Positions 1-10,494 of a stretch of DNA of 64,000 nt are shown here, one piece after another. A program made the position numbers and the translations under genes. Within the stretch, counting starts at the first letter, position 1, and each line of letters begins with the position of its first letter. Below the pieces are notes generated by a model. That model had not been told where the DNA came from, made no database searches, and was given only the letters and a program-made list of their open reading frames with translations. This stretch comes from Pseudomonadota bacterium (GTDB taxonomy: Bacteria > Pseudomonadota > Alphaproteobacteria > Sphingomonadales > Sphingomonadaceae). The stretch lies in the NCBI GenBank assembly GCA_039818985.1, contig JBCBSU010000001.1, forward strand, positions 1,514,367 through 1,578,366, given 5' to 3'.

Positions 1-40
1 GGCTTTGCGCTGTTGCGACGGGATGAAGATAGGCACGCAT
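1..40 (-). CDS. Start of a gene running off the left edge, possibly dihydropteroate synthase
   Basis: An ATG at position 40 on the minus strand opens a frame whose first 13 codons read MRAYLHPVATAQS before the window ends. It starts 13 nt after the ccrM stop, so it is probably the next gene of the same operon. The opening resembles the N-terminus of sphingomonad dihydropteroate synthases (Y-L-R-P-like start), but that is a weak recollection over 13 residues. Nothing else can be said from this fragment. Confidence 0.3.
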   Translation of the reverse strand, partial: MRAYLHPVATAQS

Positions 41-53
41 CAGTTGCTGATCC

Positions 54-1214
<1,161 letters not shown>

Positions 1215-1248
1215 TCACCCTCTGGCCATTACTCCTTGCCGCAACCGT

Positions 1249-1447
1249 GAGTCCCGATGCGCAGGGCGTCAAGCACGGATATGCAGCACAGTCTGACAGA
1301 AAATGGTTAAGGCCGTCTCAAGCCAGTGAGAACACAAAGAGTCCAAATCAGCATATGGAGTCTGTGCGCGATGGCAGGACTCAATACCTAGTGGTGTGCC
1401 CTAAAGGACTCACCTGGATGAAAAACCGCTGCGAATCTGAGCGACTC
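1249..1447. promoter_or_regulatory. Cluster of GANTC sites upstream of ccrM
   Basis: Seven GANTC motifs lie within 199 nt: 1249, 1339, 1358, 1378 and 1407 between ccrM and rnhB, and 1433 and 1443 at the 3' end of rnhB. GANTC is expected about once per 256 nt of random sequence, so this is a strong local excess. Four of them (1339-1411) are spaced by 19, 20 and 29 nt. Because the downstream gene encodes the GANTC methylase, this is probably a methylation-sensed control region, as is known for the Caulobacter ccrM leader. No clear CtrA box was found. Confidence 0.55.
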
Positions 1448-2021
1448 GGGCCACCGGAGCGAAACTGTGCCGGTGATGATCACTGACGCCATGGCTTTCC
1501 AGCGCCGCAAGATGCTCCTTTGTGCCATAGCCCTTGTTGCGCCGCCAGCCATAGCGATCATCCGCGCCCGCCAACGCCAGCATCAGCCGGTCGCGATGCT
1601 CCTTGGCCAGGATCGAGGCTGCAGAGATGGCTGGATCGCTGGCATCGCCGCCGATAATCGCCTCGGCTGGATAGGACCATGATGGCAGCCTGTTACCGTC
1701 GACATGAACCCTGTCAAAACGCTGTTGCACCGCCTCAACCGCGCGGACCATCGCCTGCATCGTCGCCTGCAAGATATTGATACGGTCAATTTCATCGGGT
1801 TCGGCGATACCAATGCCAAAAACACAGCTTTGCTTTATCTGCTGCTCCAGCAGAGCGCGTCGTTTCGCCGTCAGTTTCTTGCTGTCGGCCAGTCCTTCTA
1901 TGCCATAACCGGAGGGCAGGATCACCGCCGCTGCCACCACCGGCCCCGCCAGCGGCCCGCGCCCGGCTTCATCGACGCCGCAGATAACAGGTGAACCCGG
2001 ATTGAAATTTTGGTTCGCCAT
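1410..2021 (-). CDS. rnhB: Ribonuclease HII
   Basis: Endonuclease that cuts the RNA strand of RNA-DNA hybrids and removes single ribonucleotides misincorporated in DNA. The 203-residue product is of normal family length. The N-terminal motif [16 protein letters not shown] carries the paired acidic metal ligands (Asp and Glu of DEAGRG). LADSKKLT and the HVDGN segment follow, and the later Asp lies in the [12 protein letters not shown] stretch. The gene is upstream of ccrM on the same strand with about 200 nt between them. It is divergent from the sugar dehydrogenase gene, the two start codons being 108 nt apart. Confidence 0.95.
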   Translation of the reverse strand: MANQNFNPGSPVICGVDEAGRGPLAGPVVAAAVILPSGYGIEGLADSKKLTAKRRALLEQQIKQSCVFGIGIAEPDEIDRINILQATMQAMVRAVEAVQQRFDRVHVDGNRLPSWSYPAEAIIGGDASDPAISAASILAKEHRDRLMLALAGADDRYGWRRNKGYGTKEHLAALESHGVSDHHRHSFAPVARVAQIRSGFSSR

Positions 2022-2129
2022 CGCTTTCGCACCTCGTCGACAGAGTTTCCCCCAATATCTTTACCCTCGGACATTGCAAAAAGCCTGCAAACACGCGACA
2101 TTATCCCAATGTTTTTCGGAGACACTCGC

Positions 2130-3317
2130 ATGCATCGTCTTTCTGCCGCCACCGCCCTGTCGCTCGCCCTGTTCGCCTGTAATTCCAGCAATGATGCCCA
2201 GGCGGGAAATAGCGCCGACACTCACGGCCCCAGCTACATCCTATCAGCCGAAGCCGAAAACTGGCCATTCGTTGCCGAAGAAGTCGCAGTATTCAACGAG
2301 CCATGGGCGCTGACATTTGTCAGCGACGACATGATGCTGGTCACCGAAAAAACCGGCAAGCTGTTCATGGTCGGCATGGATGGTCAGAAAACCGAAGTCG
2401 CTGGTGTCCCCGAGGTCGATTATGGCGGCCAGGGCGGTCTGGGCGATATTGTCCTCGCCCCGGATTTCGCTGACACCTCAATGGTCTATCTCAGCTGGGT
2501 AGAAGCAGGTGAGAATGATACCCGCGGTGCCGTTGTCGGTCGTGCGACGCTAACCACCCCCGGGGCGGATGCCGATGCCGCGCCGCGTCTCGAAGGGCTG
2601 GAGATCATCTGGCGCCAATTCCCGAAAGTCACCGGGCGCGGTCATTATTCGCACCGCATCGCCTTTTCGCCCGATGGCAAATATCTGTTCATCGGCTCGG
2701 GTGAGCGCCAGAAATTCGATCCGGCGCAGGACATGCAGGCCAATCTCGGCAAGGTGGTGCGGCTCAATCCTGATGGCACCATCCCCGAAGACAACCCCTT
2801 TTACGATCAGGGCGGGGTCACGGCCCAGATCTGGTCGCTCGGCCATCGCAACATATTGGGCCTTGCATTCGATGCCCAGGGGCGGCTGTGGAACCAGGAA
2901 ATGGGGCCGCGCCATGGCGATGAGCTCAACCTGGTGCAGCGCGGTGCCAATTATGGCTATCCCATTGTTTCCAACGGCGATCACTATAGCGGTGAGGAAA
3001 TACCCGACCATGACACCCGGCCCGAATTCAGCGCACCGGCAACCTATTGGGTGCCGGCGATCTCACCCGCGGGGCTGAGCTTTTACAATGGCGATGTCTT
3101 CCCCGAATGGAAAGGCAGCGCTTTTATCGGCGGACTGTCCAGCGAGGCGCTGGTGCGCGTTACCATTGACGGCGACAAGGCCAGCGAGGCCGAGCGTTTC
3201 GAGATGGGCGCACGCATCCGCGAAGCTGAACAGGGACCGGCAGGTCATCTCTGGGTACTGGAAGATGAACGCCGTGGCTCGGGCGGGCGGCTGCTGAAGC
3301 TCAGCCCGAAACCCTGA
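2130..3317 (+). CDS. PQQ-dependent sugar dehydrogenase (soluble aldose dehydrogenase family), lipoprotein
   Basis: Six-bladed beta-propeller enzyme of the soluble aldose sugar dehydrogenase family (GSDH/YliI type), which oxidises sugars with pyrroloquinoline quinone. The start is placed at 2130, although the frame stays open to 2010. From there the protein begins with a lipoprotein signal ending ALFAC, so it is probably anchored in the cell envelope. Family signatures are visible: [26 protein letters not shown] and [10 protein letters not shown] with GANYGYP; the His in GRGHYSH corresponds to the catalytic base in the family. Length is 395 residues. No PQQ biosynthesis genes are in the window, so cofactor supply is unknown. 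Confidence 0.85.
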   Translation: MHRLSAATALSLALFACNSSNDAQAGNSADTHGPSYILSAEAENWPFVAEEVAVFNEPWALTFVSDDMMLVTEKTGKLFMVGMDGQKTEVAGVPEVDYGGQGGLGDIVLAPDFADTSMVYLSWVEAGENDTRGAVVGRATLTTPGADADAAPRLEGLEIIWRQFPKVTGRGHYSHRIAFSPDGKYLFIGSGERQKFDPAQDMQANLGKVVRLNPDGTIPEDNPFYDQGGVTAQIWSLGHRNILGLAFDAQGRLWNQEMGPRHGDELNLVQRGANYGYPIVSNGDHYSGEEIPDHDTRPEFSAPATYWVPAISPAGLSFYNGDVFPEWKGSAFIGGLSSEALVRVTIDGDKASEAERFEMGARIREAEQGPAGHLWVLEDERRGSGGRLLKLSPKP

Positions 3318-3326
3318 ACACAAGCT

Positions 3327-4136
3327 CTATTCGCCGAGTGTGTCGGTCAACTGTTGTGAAAAGCGGCGGATGCGCTTGGCATTGACACCGATATCGCTGA
3401 GACCGTAGCGCGACACCGAGCGGATATCGACGATACTGCCCTCGCCATCGGCATCGGGGACAGCGCGGACCACAACATCATCCTTGAACTTCAGCAGGGC
3501 TACCGTGTCGGTTGCTTCCAAACGACCATTAAGTGGGTCGACAGCGGCAATATCCCAGCCATTGACAGTTGCAATTTCTTCTGCACTGGCAATGACTTCA
3601 GCGACGCTCTTGTCAAAGCGCAGCTTCTTGATATCGGGATAACCCTGGCTGTGCAGTTGTTGCCAGCGCTCAAACGCATTTTTGCCGGCATATTCCGGTT
3701 CACCGCGGCCAGGAATGTCGGAATAATTGTCCTGCCTCAGACTTAACGCAACATATTGCGGCGGATTTTCCAGATCGGTCGAGATGTCATGGATCATCGG
3801 CAGTGATGACGCCTTGATGATATGATAGCCGATATAGGCGACATAGCCTCCGGCAAGCAGCAGCGCGAGCACACTGAACAACACCAGCGGCTGGCCTTGT
3901 TTGCGATAATAGAAAAGGATGCCGAGCGCGAGCACCATGGTGATCAGACCGAGGAAGAACGCCCCGGTCAGGCTCTGCATGCCTGCATCCTGACCCCACC
4001 ATTGCTGACCCGCGCCAATCGCGCCGACCAGCGCAATAGCCAGCGTCAGCACACCCAGCACCAGCGCGGTCAAGGCCATGGCGACCGACCAGTGCCAGCG
4101 AGGCACGTCATCTCTATTGTCCATTGCTGCGCCCAT
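3327..4136 (-). CDS. DUF1499 membrane protein
   Basis: About 269 residues with four likely membrane segments in the first 115 residues, followed by a soluble C-terminal domain of about 150 residues resembling DUF1499 (features include SVAEVIASAEEIA, GRLEATDTVALLKFKDDVVVR and IVDIRSVSRYGLSDIGVNAKRI). Function is unknown; the C-terminal domain also occurs alone in other bacteria. The start at 4136 is chosen because an AGAGG sits six nt before that ATG; a GTG two codons earlier overlaps this site. The gene is convergent with the sugar dehydrogenase, with nine nt between the stops. Confidence 0.75.
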   Translation of the reverse strand: MGAAMDNRDDVPRWHWSVAMALTALVLGVLTLAIALVGAIGAGQQWWGQDAGMQSLTGAFFLGLITMVLALGILFYYRKQGQPLVLFSVLALLLAGGYVAYIGYHIIKASSLPMIHDISTDLENPPQYVALSLRQDNYSDIPGRGEPEYAGKNAFERWQQLHSQGYPDIKKLRFDKSVAEVIASAEEIATVNGWDIAAVDPLNGRLEATDTVALLKFKDDVVVRAVPDADGEGSIVDIRSVSRYGLSDIGVNAKRIRRFSQQLTDTLGE

Positions 4137-4306
4137 ATGCACCTCTGCTTCGCCGACGGCGTCCCCGCCTTACCCGCAGCGCTCTATCAAAGCTGTAAGG
4201 GATCGACAACATTAGGGTTCGGGCCCTAGGTGTTGTCCGCCAAGGCGTGAAGATGACGAGCAGGATATGGGAGAAACGCACCAACATGCTGAGCAGAGAG
4301 GAAATA

Positions 4307-5527
4307 ATGGCAGCCAAGCGTTTCGTGCTGTTCACCGTGTTCCTCTATGCGCTGGGTTTCGGGATCATCATCCCGGTGCTGCCCAAATTCATCATGATGC
4401 TGGAAAATGTCGACCTTTCGCGCGCGACATTCATCGGCGGGCTTATTGCCGCTTCCTATGCGCTGTTCCAGTTCCTGCTCGGACCGCTGATCGGTAATCT
4501 CAGCGACCGCTATGGCCGCCGCCCGGTATTCCTGCTGTCATTGGCGGGCTTTGCGATCGACTATCTGCTCATGGGTTTTGCCCCCAGTGTCGTCTGGCTG
4601 TTCATCGGTCGCTCGATCGCTGGCGGACTGGGCGCGATATTCGGCCCGGCGAACAGCGCCATGGCCGATATGCTGCGCGAGGACGAGCGCGCCAAAGGCT
4701 TTGGCTATGTCGGTGCTGCCTTTGGCATCGGCTTCATCCTGGGGCCGGCTATTGGCGGCGTGCTTGCCGATTATGGTGCGCGCCTGCCCTTTTTTCTCGC
4801 CGCCGGACTGGGCGCCCTCGCCTTTGTCTATGGCCTGTTCACCTTTCCGGAGACCCTGCCCCGATCCAGGCGGCGCGATTTCAAGCTTGTCCGCGCCAAC
4901 CCTGTAGGGGCGCTGCTGCATCTCGGCAAAAGCCCGGCGATCACCCGTATCGCCATCGTCTATCTGCTGTGGATGACCGCCAGCGCCATCTATCCGGCGA
5001 CATGGACCTATTTTGCCCGGGCGCAATATGGCTGGGGCGATGTGAATGTCGGCTATTCACTGGCAATTGTCGGCCTCTCCATGACTACCTTCCAGACATT
5101 CGTACTGGGCAAATTTGTCGCCCGCCATGGCGAGCGCCGCACTGCCTTCATCGCCATTGTCTTCGCCGTTACCGGCTTCGCCGTTTATATGGTCAATCCC
5201 TATGAATGGATTACGCTTGCGCTGTGTTTCGTCATTGGCATTCAAGGCATGGCGATGCCATCTCTCAACGCGATGATGTCGCGCCGTGTGCCGGAAACCA
5301 TGCAGGGCGAGCTGCAGGGCTTCAATGGCAGCCTGTCGGCACTGTCTGCGTTTATCGCACCGCTGATCTACAACACCACCTTGACCTATGCCATTGCGCC
5401 CGAACGCCAGATGATATTTGCTGGCGCGCCCTTTGCCATTGCCATTGCCATTGCCATCATGGCGCTCGTCATTCTGGCCGGTGTCAGTCGCCAGTCGCCC
5501 GAGAGCCCGGCTCGACAGCGTGCATGA
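4307..5527 (+). CDS. MFS transporter, TetA/TCR-like
   Basis: Twelve-helix major facilitator transporter of the drug-proton antiporter group (DHA1), most like TetA/TCR family proteins. The loop 2-3 signature GNLSDRYGRRPVFLLSL is present, and motif C-like glycines follow (FGIGFILGPAIGGVLADYGAR). The start at 4307 is preceded by AGAGGAA; an upstream in-frame ATG at 4286 would add seven residues without a good ribosome site. The product is 406 residues. Near the end the DNA carries four copies of a 6-nt repeat (GCCATT, about 5432-5457) encoding Ala-Ile pairs in the last helix. Substrate cannot be told; a resistance role should not be assumed. Confidence 0.85.
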   Translation: MAAKRFVLFTVFLYALGFGIIIPVLPKFIMMLENVDLSRATFIGGLIAASYALFQFLLGPLIGNLSDRYGRRPVFLLSLAGFAIDYLLMGFAPSVVWLFIGRSIAGGLGAIFGPANSAMADMLREDERAKGFGYVGAAFGIGFILGPAIGGVLADYGARLPFFLAAGLGALAFVYGLFTFPETLPRSRRRDFKLVRANPVGALLHLGKSPAITRIAIVYLLWMTASAIYPATWTYFARAQYGWGDVNVGYSLAIVGLSMTTFQTFVLGKFVARHGERRTAFIAIVFAVTGFAVYMVNPYEWITLALCFVIGIQGMAMPSLNAMMSRRVPETMQGELQGFNGSLSALSAFIAPLIYNTTLTYAIAPERQMIFAGAPFAIAIAIAIMALVILAGVSRQSPESPARQRA

Positions 5528-5594
5528 TCGGCTTTATGCGGCTTGGTTCGCATTCCTTTCACAACACACTGACCGCCACGAAATACCGCCCCTC

Positions 5595-6116
5595 ATGACC
5601 GCTCTCCACCCGCTTTCCGCTGTTCCGGAAGATCTTGTCGAAGCCCTGCTTGACCGGGTTTTTGGCGAGGACCGCCATCAGCGCACCGCCTATAAGCTGC
5701 GCGAAGGCGCACGCATGCTCGATGCCCTGTCTTTTGCCGCGCTCGATGATGCGGACTATCTGGTCGGTAGCATCCAGTGTTGGCCGGTGAAGCTCAGCGC
5801 CGACAATCAGGACGAGTTCCCGATGATCATGATCGGTCCCGTCGCTGTCGATCCGCAGCATCAGAACGCCGGCATCGGCCGCGCGATGATGACGGCTGTG
5901 CTGGAATCGCTGTCAGCTTCGGCGCCACTGCCGCTGGTGATGATCGGTGACCCGGAATATTATGGCCGCCATTTCGGTTTCAGTTCCAAGCGCACGCAAG
6001 GATGGCAGCTACCCGGACCGTTCGAGCGCAAGCGCTTGCTCATCAAGACGATCAAGGGACTGAAGCTGCCCGAAATTGCGACTCTGGAGCCATGGCTCCA
6101 TGGCGCTTCTCCATAG
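5595..6116 (+). CDS. GNAT-family N-acetyltransferase
   Basis: 173-residue acyl-CoA-dependent acetyltransferase of the YhbS-like group. The acetyl-CoA binding signature is visible in IGPVAVDPQHQNAGIGRAMM (the Q-x-x-G-I-G loop), followed by LVMIGDPEYYGRHFGF, a characteristic strand of YhbS-type proteins. The frame is open upstream to 5418 inside the MFS gene, but the ATG at 5595 gives the family-like start. It lies 67 nt after the transporter stop on the same strand. The substrate is unknown. Confidence 0.82.
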   Translation: MTALHPLSAVPEDLVEALLDRVFGEDRHQRTAYKLREGARMLDALSFAALDDADYLVGSIQCWPVKLSADNQDEFPMIMIGPVAVDPQHQNAGIGRAMMTAVLESLSASAPLPLVMIGDPEYYGRHFGFSSKRTQGWQLPGPFERKRLLIKTIKGLKLPEIATLEPWLHGASP

Positions 6117-6175
6117 TGCAGCGCGCTGGACGATCGCTATTGCCGCACAGGTGCCTTTGCCGTTAGACCGGGGCC

Positions 6176-6763
6176 ATGCCCTACACGCCACCACCCAATA
6201 TCCAGTCGCTCGATCCCAAAGCCCTCGCAGCACTTGTCTCCGGACAGAAACGCCCACCCGTAGAGCTTTGGCACCCCGAAGCCGAGAGTGAGAGCCATAT
6301 GCACATCGCTGCCGATGGCCGCTGGTATCATCATGGCGGCGAGATCCGGCGCCCGGCAATGGTGCGACTATTCGCATCGATCCTGCGGCGGGAGAAAGAT
6401 GGCCGTTATGCACTGGTTACGCCTTATGAGAAACAGTTCATAAGTGTTGAGAATGTCCCCTTTGTTGCCGTCGAGCTCTCCACGAAAGCTACTAATCGCG
6501 GCCATGTCCTGAGTTTCCGCCTGAACACCGACGAGGTGGTGATTGCAGGACAGGAGAATCGGCTGAGAACCGAAGGTCCGGACAATGATCCGCGCTTTTA
6601 CCTGACATTGCGTCCCGGTCTGGAGGCATTACTGTCACGCACTGCCCATTGCGATCTGATCAACCTGATCCTCGAACAGGATGATATGGCTCCGGAATAC
6701 CGGCTCGATTATGGCGGCGGTGAACTGGTGCTGCATCTGACCGATACGGAAGACGCAGCATAA
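6176..6763 (+). CDS. DUF1285 family protein
   Basis: 195-residue cytoplasmic protein matching DUF1285. Recognisable segments include the Trp-His-Pro motif near residue 32, HIAADGRWYHHGGEI around residues 43-57, and YALVTPYEKQFISVENVPFV around residue 80. No catalytic residues are established for the family. Its stop overlaps the start of the Nudix gene by one nt (TAATG), and that gene overlaps cca by eight, so the three genes form a translationally coupled operon. This arrangement is common in sphingomonads and suggests a housekeeping role, possibly linked to coenzyme or RNA maintenance (inference). Confidence 0.85.
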   Translation: MPYTPPPNIQSLDPKALAALVSGQKRPPVELWHPEAESESHMHIAADGRWYHHGGEIRRPAMVRLFASILRREKDGRYALVTPYEKQFISVENVPFVAVELSTKATNRGHVLSFRLNTDEVVIAGQENRLRTEGPDNDPRFYLTLRPGLEALLSRTAHCDLINLILEQDDMAPEYRLDYGGGELVLHLTDTEDAA

Positions 6764-7407
6764 TGAACATGGAGTTATGGCAGCAGCGGCTGAGTGCAGC
6801 GCTGCAAAGCACCGCCAATCACGATATTGACGATGAACTGCGCGACGAGCGCTATTTCGGCACACCCGAGCGCGGCTATGTCGATGCTGCGGTGCTGATC
6901 CCGATTACGCGAAGGCCGGAACCCGGGCTGTTGCTGACCCAACGCCCAGAAACCATGCGCAGCCATCCTGGGCAAGTGGCTTTCCCCGGCGGCAAGGTCG
7001 ACCCGGAAGACCAAGATGCCATCGCCACCGCCTTGCGTGAGGCCAATGAGGAACTGGCCATCCCGGCCGAAGCGGTCGAGGTCATCGGGACCGGTGAATG
7101 CTATCACAGCGCCAGCGGTTTTTCGATCACACCAGTGGTGGCTTTCCTGCCCGCCGACCTGCCGCTGATGGCCAATCCCGCAGAGGTCGCGGACTGGTTT
7201 GAAATGCCTTTTACCGATGCCGTCGACCATCAGGCAATCAAGCGGCGATATGGCCATTGGAAGGGGCATAGACGCGGCTATTATGAGCTGATCTGGCAGA
7301 AGCGCCGTATCTGGGGCGTCACCGCTGGCATATTGGCCAATCTCGCGCGCCAGATCGCAGCAGTGGACGATCATGCCATGGTGCGGGACAGCGGCGTCAA
7401 TGGCTGA
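6763..7407 (+). CDS. Nudix hydrolase, CoA pyrophosphatase type
   Basis: 214-residue Nudix hydrolase. The segment HPGQVAFPGGKVD is the UPF0035 signature of CoA-diphosphate-cleaving enzymes (NudL type) and leads directly into the Nudix box, whose metal-binding glutamates are in LREANEELAI (about residues 87-96). The likely reaction is coenzyme A or oxidised CoA to phosphopantetheine and 3',5'-ADP. The gene overlaps its neighbours on both sides (TAATG before, eight nt with cca after), so its expression is coupled to DUF1285 and cca. Confidence 0.88.
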   Translation: MNMELWQQRLSAALQSTANHDIDDELRDERYFGTPERGYVDAAVLIPITRRPEPGLLLTQRPETMRSHPGQVAFPGGKVDPEDQDAIATALREANEELAIPAEAVEVIGTGECYHSASGFSITPVVAFLPADLPLMANPAEVADWFEMPFTDAVDHQAIKRRYGHWKGHRRGYYELIWQKRRIWGVTAGILANLARQIAAVDDHAMVRDSGVNG

Positions 7408-8638
7408 GGCGCGGATACTTCTCGATCCTGTCTGGCCATGGCCCAACCGCGAGGATGTGCGCGATTTTTGCGCCCTTCTCGACGGCGATGCCACATCCGG
7501 CACACAGGCGCGGCTGGTCGGCGGCGCAGTGCGCGATGCGTTACTCGGCATTGCCGCCAGCGATATCGATATCGCTACGCCGCATTCGCCCGAGAGGGTG
7601 CAGGCGATTGCCGAAAAGGCAGGCATAAAATCCATCCCCACCGGTATCGATCATGGCACTGTGACCGTCATACTCGCCAGCGGCCCGGTCGAGGTCACGA
7701 CGTTGCGCCGCGATGTCAGCACCGATGGCCGCCACGCCACCATCGTCTTTTCCGAAGACTGGCGTGAAGATGCAGGACGACGCGACTTCACCTTCAACGC
7801 GCTTTACGCCGAGCCGCAAAACGGCAGGGTGCATGACTATTTTGGCGGCCTTGACGATCTGAAAGTCGGTCGACTGCGCTTCATCGGCAATGCGCGAACC
7901 CGTATCGAGGAAGACTATCTCAGGATATTGCGGCTGTTCCGCTTCCACGCACGTTTTGGCAGAGAGGCTATTGATCCGGAGCTGATCGCGCTGTGCCGCG
8001 AAATGGGGCCAACACTCAAGGCTCTTTCGCGCGAGCGCATTTCCGGCGAGTTGCTGCGGTTGATCATGGCCGATGGCGCGCTGGAGGCAATGCGCGCCAT
8101 GGCCGAGGCGGCACTATGGCCACATATCCTGCCAGAATTGACCGACAATGGCTTTGCCGATTTCGCCAGGCTGATCGGGCGTGCACAACATCATGGCGTC
8201 AGCGTGTGCGCCATGACAAGGCTGGCGACGCTGCTGCCGCGGCAGCGCGATGCGATTGATCGGATCGCGGCGCGGCTGCGGCTGGCCAATGCCGATCGTG
8301 AATGGCTGCGGCAACTGGCCACGATCACCGATTCAGATCTCTCAGAACCGCGCGCTCTCGCCTATCGCTTCGGCAGGGATATGGCGCTGGAGGCGGAGTT
8401 GTTGCTCGCCGGGGACAATTTGTGTCAAAAAGCAGTGGAGGCGCTGCACGAATGGTATCCCCCGGCATTTCCGGTCTCCGGGCGTGATATCATCCGCAGC
8501 GGCATCGATTCAGGCCCCGATGTCGGCAAGGCACTGCATCGGCTCGAGAATGTCTGGATTGAAGCAGGTTTCCCGGAGATCGATGACATAGAGGCTTTTG
8601 TCAGCGCATATATCGGCAATATAGACGACAGGTCCTAG
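7400..8638 (+). CDS. cca: CCA tRNA nucleotidyltransferase
   Basis: Adds or repairs the 3' CCA end of tRNAs; class II nucleotidyltransferase without an HD domain. The start at 7400 gives 412 residues. The active-site loop LVGGAVRDALLG is followed by the metal-binding SDIDIAT. RRDFTFNALY and IEEDYLRILRLFRFHARFG are the conserved neck and template motifs. The stop overlaps the stop of the convergent GGDEF-EAL gene by four nt. A long bacterial tail region after the neck is less conserved, as normal. Confidence 0.94.
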   Translation: MAEARILLDPVWPWPNREDVRDFCALLDGDATSGTQARLVGGAVRDALLGIAASDIDIATPHSPERVQAIAEKAGIKSIPTGIDHGTVTVILASGPVEVTTLRRDVSTDGRHATIVFSEDWREDAGRRDFTFNALYAEPQNGRVHDYFGGLDDLKVGRLRFIGNARTRIEEDYLRILRLFRFHARFGREAIDPELIALCREMGPTLKALSRERISGELLRLIMADGALEAMRAMAEAALWPHILPELTDNGFADFARLIGRAQHHGVSVCAMTRLATLLPRQRDAIDRIAARLRLANADREWLRQLATITDSDLSEPRALAYRFGRDMALEAELLLAGDNLCQKAVEALHEWYPPAFPVSGRDIIRSGIDSGPDVGKALHRLENVWIEAGFPEIDDIEAFVSAYIGNIDDRS

Positions 8639-10380
8639 GCTTTGCCTGTCTTTGTCCGCTGCAGATAAAAGTCTAACGCTTCGTCGGCGGTGAGCGGTTT
8701 GGCATAATAATAGCCCTGCCCGTGCGAACATCCCAAAGCTGCCAATGTGTTCGACAGTTCCAGCGTCTCGACACCTTCAGCCGTCGTTTCCATGCCGAGG
8801 GCATTGGCCAGTGACAGCACCGCACGGACAATCGACACGCGATCACGGTCAGACAGCATCTCGGTGACGAAACTGCGATCGATCTTCAAAATGTCGATTG
8901 GCAGTCTTTGCAGATAGGCAAGGTTGGAATAGCCGGTGCCGAAATCATCCATCGCCAGGCAGGTATCGAGTGCCTTGAGCGATTCCATCGCCTGTGCCGC
9001 GCGGTCGGGATCGCTGAGGATCGCGCTTTCGGTCAGCTCGAGCGTCAGCCGATTGCCGACAATTGCGGCGTTGCGAATGGCATCATCAACGGCGGATGCA
9101 ACATCATCGCGGGTAAACTGCACTGCCGACAGGTTGACCCCGACACGGGTACCGAGCGTCCTGCCGGCAACCTTGTCCCACCGGCTGAGCGTGCGGGCAG
9201 CCGTAGACAACGCCCAGCGCCCAAGTGGTACGATCAGCCCGCAATCCTCGGCAACGGGTATGAAGTCTGTGGGCGCAATGATGCCACGGTCAGGATCGTT
9301 CCAGCGAGCCAGTGCCTCGAAACCGATAACGTCGCCGGTGGAGAGATCAATAAGCGGCTGATAGGCGAGGCTCAGCGCATCATTTTGCAGCGCCCGACGC
9401 AGGTCGGTCTCGAGGCTGAAACGATGCCGCGAAATATCCAGCACCTCTTTGCGGTAGAGTTCGACATTGTTGCTACGCTTGGCCTGTTTCAGCGCAAATT
9501 GCGCCTGTCTGATGGTATCGGAAGGATCATCCTCTCCCACAGTGCCAAGACCGACACCAATGGCTGCCTCCATCTTCACCTCAAGCCCGGACAGCGAATA
9601 AGGTGACTCGAATACCGATTGCAGGCGCGCGCAAATGGTATCGATATCGTCCGAATTCTCGCCCAGATGGACAAAAATACCGAATTCATCACCACCTGTC
9701 CGTGCCAGGATATCGCGATTGCGCAGCATGTTCTTCAAACGGCTGGCCACCGTCAGGATCAGTTCGTCACCAACTATGGCGCCAGCATATTCATTGACCT
9801 GACTGAAGCGCGACAGATCGATGGCGATGACCGCATAATTGGCACCCTTTGCAGTTTTGTCCGACATCTCATGCACCGCGTCGTCCGAGAGCACATCGAG
9901 AATCGCTTCTTCAAAACCGGTTCGGTTATAGATGCCGGTCAGGCTGTCGGAGAGCATTTCGCGATGCAGATTGCGCTGATTCTGCATTTCGGTCGTACGA
10001 TCGATGAAGCTGGCGAGATAATATGATTTGTCCTCGACCGCGCCCAGCCTGGCCAGACTGACATCGATCTCGCGCGGATCGACCGGATCAGGACGGCTCC
10101 ATCGCTCGGACAGCTGCACCCCGCCCTGCTCCAGCTGCTGCATCATGCGATCGAGCAACTCTTCTTCAACAATAAAGCCTGGAATCTCGCATTGGCTGGA
10201 CAAAATCCCGTACAGCATCTCGAAAACAGCGTTTGAGGCCACGACCCTGATAGTGCCGCTGGTGTCGCGCCTCACAATGGTGGCAGCAATCGGCAGCGAC
10301 CGGACCAGTCCGGCCAGCTGATCGTCACCGAGCACGGCCTGAGCCATCGGTTCTATGCTGTCAATGCGCAACTCATGCAT
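8635..10380 (-). CDS. GGDEF-EAL protein (c-di-GMP cyclase/phosphodiesterase) with N-terminal sensor
   Basis: 581 residues, no membrane segment. Residues 1 to about 140 look like a PAS-type sensor. Residues about 145-310 form a GGDEF domain with an intact catalytic TGGDEFG loop. The last 250 residues form an EAL domain with the EALARW start, NLSAVQF, the DDFGTGYSNL loop and the KIDRSFV and EGVE motifs, so both active sites appear complete. It could make or degrade c-di-GMP, and which activity dominates cannot be told. The gene is monocistronic and convergent with cca. The upstream gap to parC's end is 114 nt. Confidence 0.9.
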   Translation of the reverse strand: MHELRIDSIEPMAQAVLGDDQLAGLVRSLPIAATIVRRDTSGTIRVVASNAVFEMLYGILSSQCEIPGFIVEEELLDRMMQQLEQGGVQLSERWSRPDPVDPREIDVSLARLGAVEDKSYYLASFIDRTTEMQNQRNLHREMLSDSLTGIYNRTGFEEAILDVLSDDAVHEMSDKTAKGANYAVIAIDLSRFSQVNEYAGAIVGDELILTVASRLKNMLRNRDILARTGGDEFGIFVHLGENSDDIDTICARLQSVFESPYSLSGLEVKMEAAIGVGLGTVGEDDPSDTIRQAQFALKQAKRSNNVELYRKEVLDISRHRFSLETDLRRALQNDALSLAYQPLIDLSTGDVIGFEALARWNDPDRGIIAPTDFIPVAEDCGLIVPLGRWALSTAARTLSRWDKVAGRTLGTRVGVNLSAVQFTRDDVASAVDDAIRNAAIVGNRLTLELTESAILSDPDRAAQAMESLKALDTCLAMDDFGTGYSNLAYLQRLPIDILKIDRSFVTEMLSDRDRVSIVRAVLSLANALGMETTAEGVETLELSNTLAALGCSHGQGYYYAKPLTADEALDFYLQRTKTGKA

Positions 10381-10494
10381 ATGATGGCGCTACGCGACAT
10401 CTGTAAATATATGCTAAATTCCGTAACCCGGTGTAAGAATTTGACCGGTTTGCAGCATTATCGACACAGCCTTTAATCAGTTGCGACCGGAACC

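Noticed and set aside
5432-5457. Tandem GCCATT repeat in the MFS gene
   Set aside because: The unit is six nt, so changes in copy number keep the frame. It encodes an Ala-Ile run inside a membrane helix, so a phase-variable switch is unlikely.
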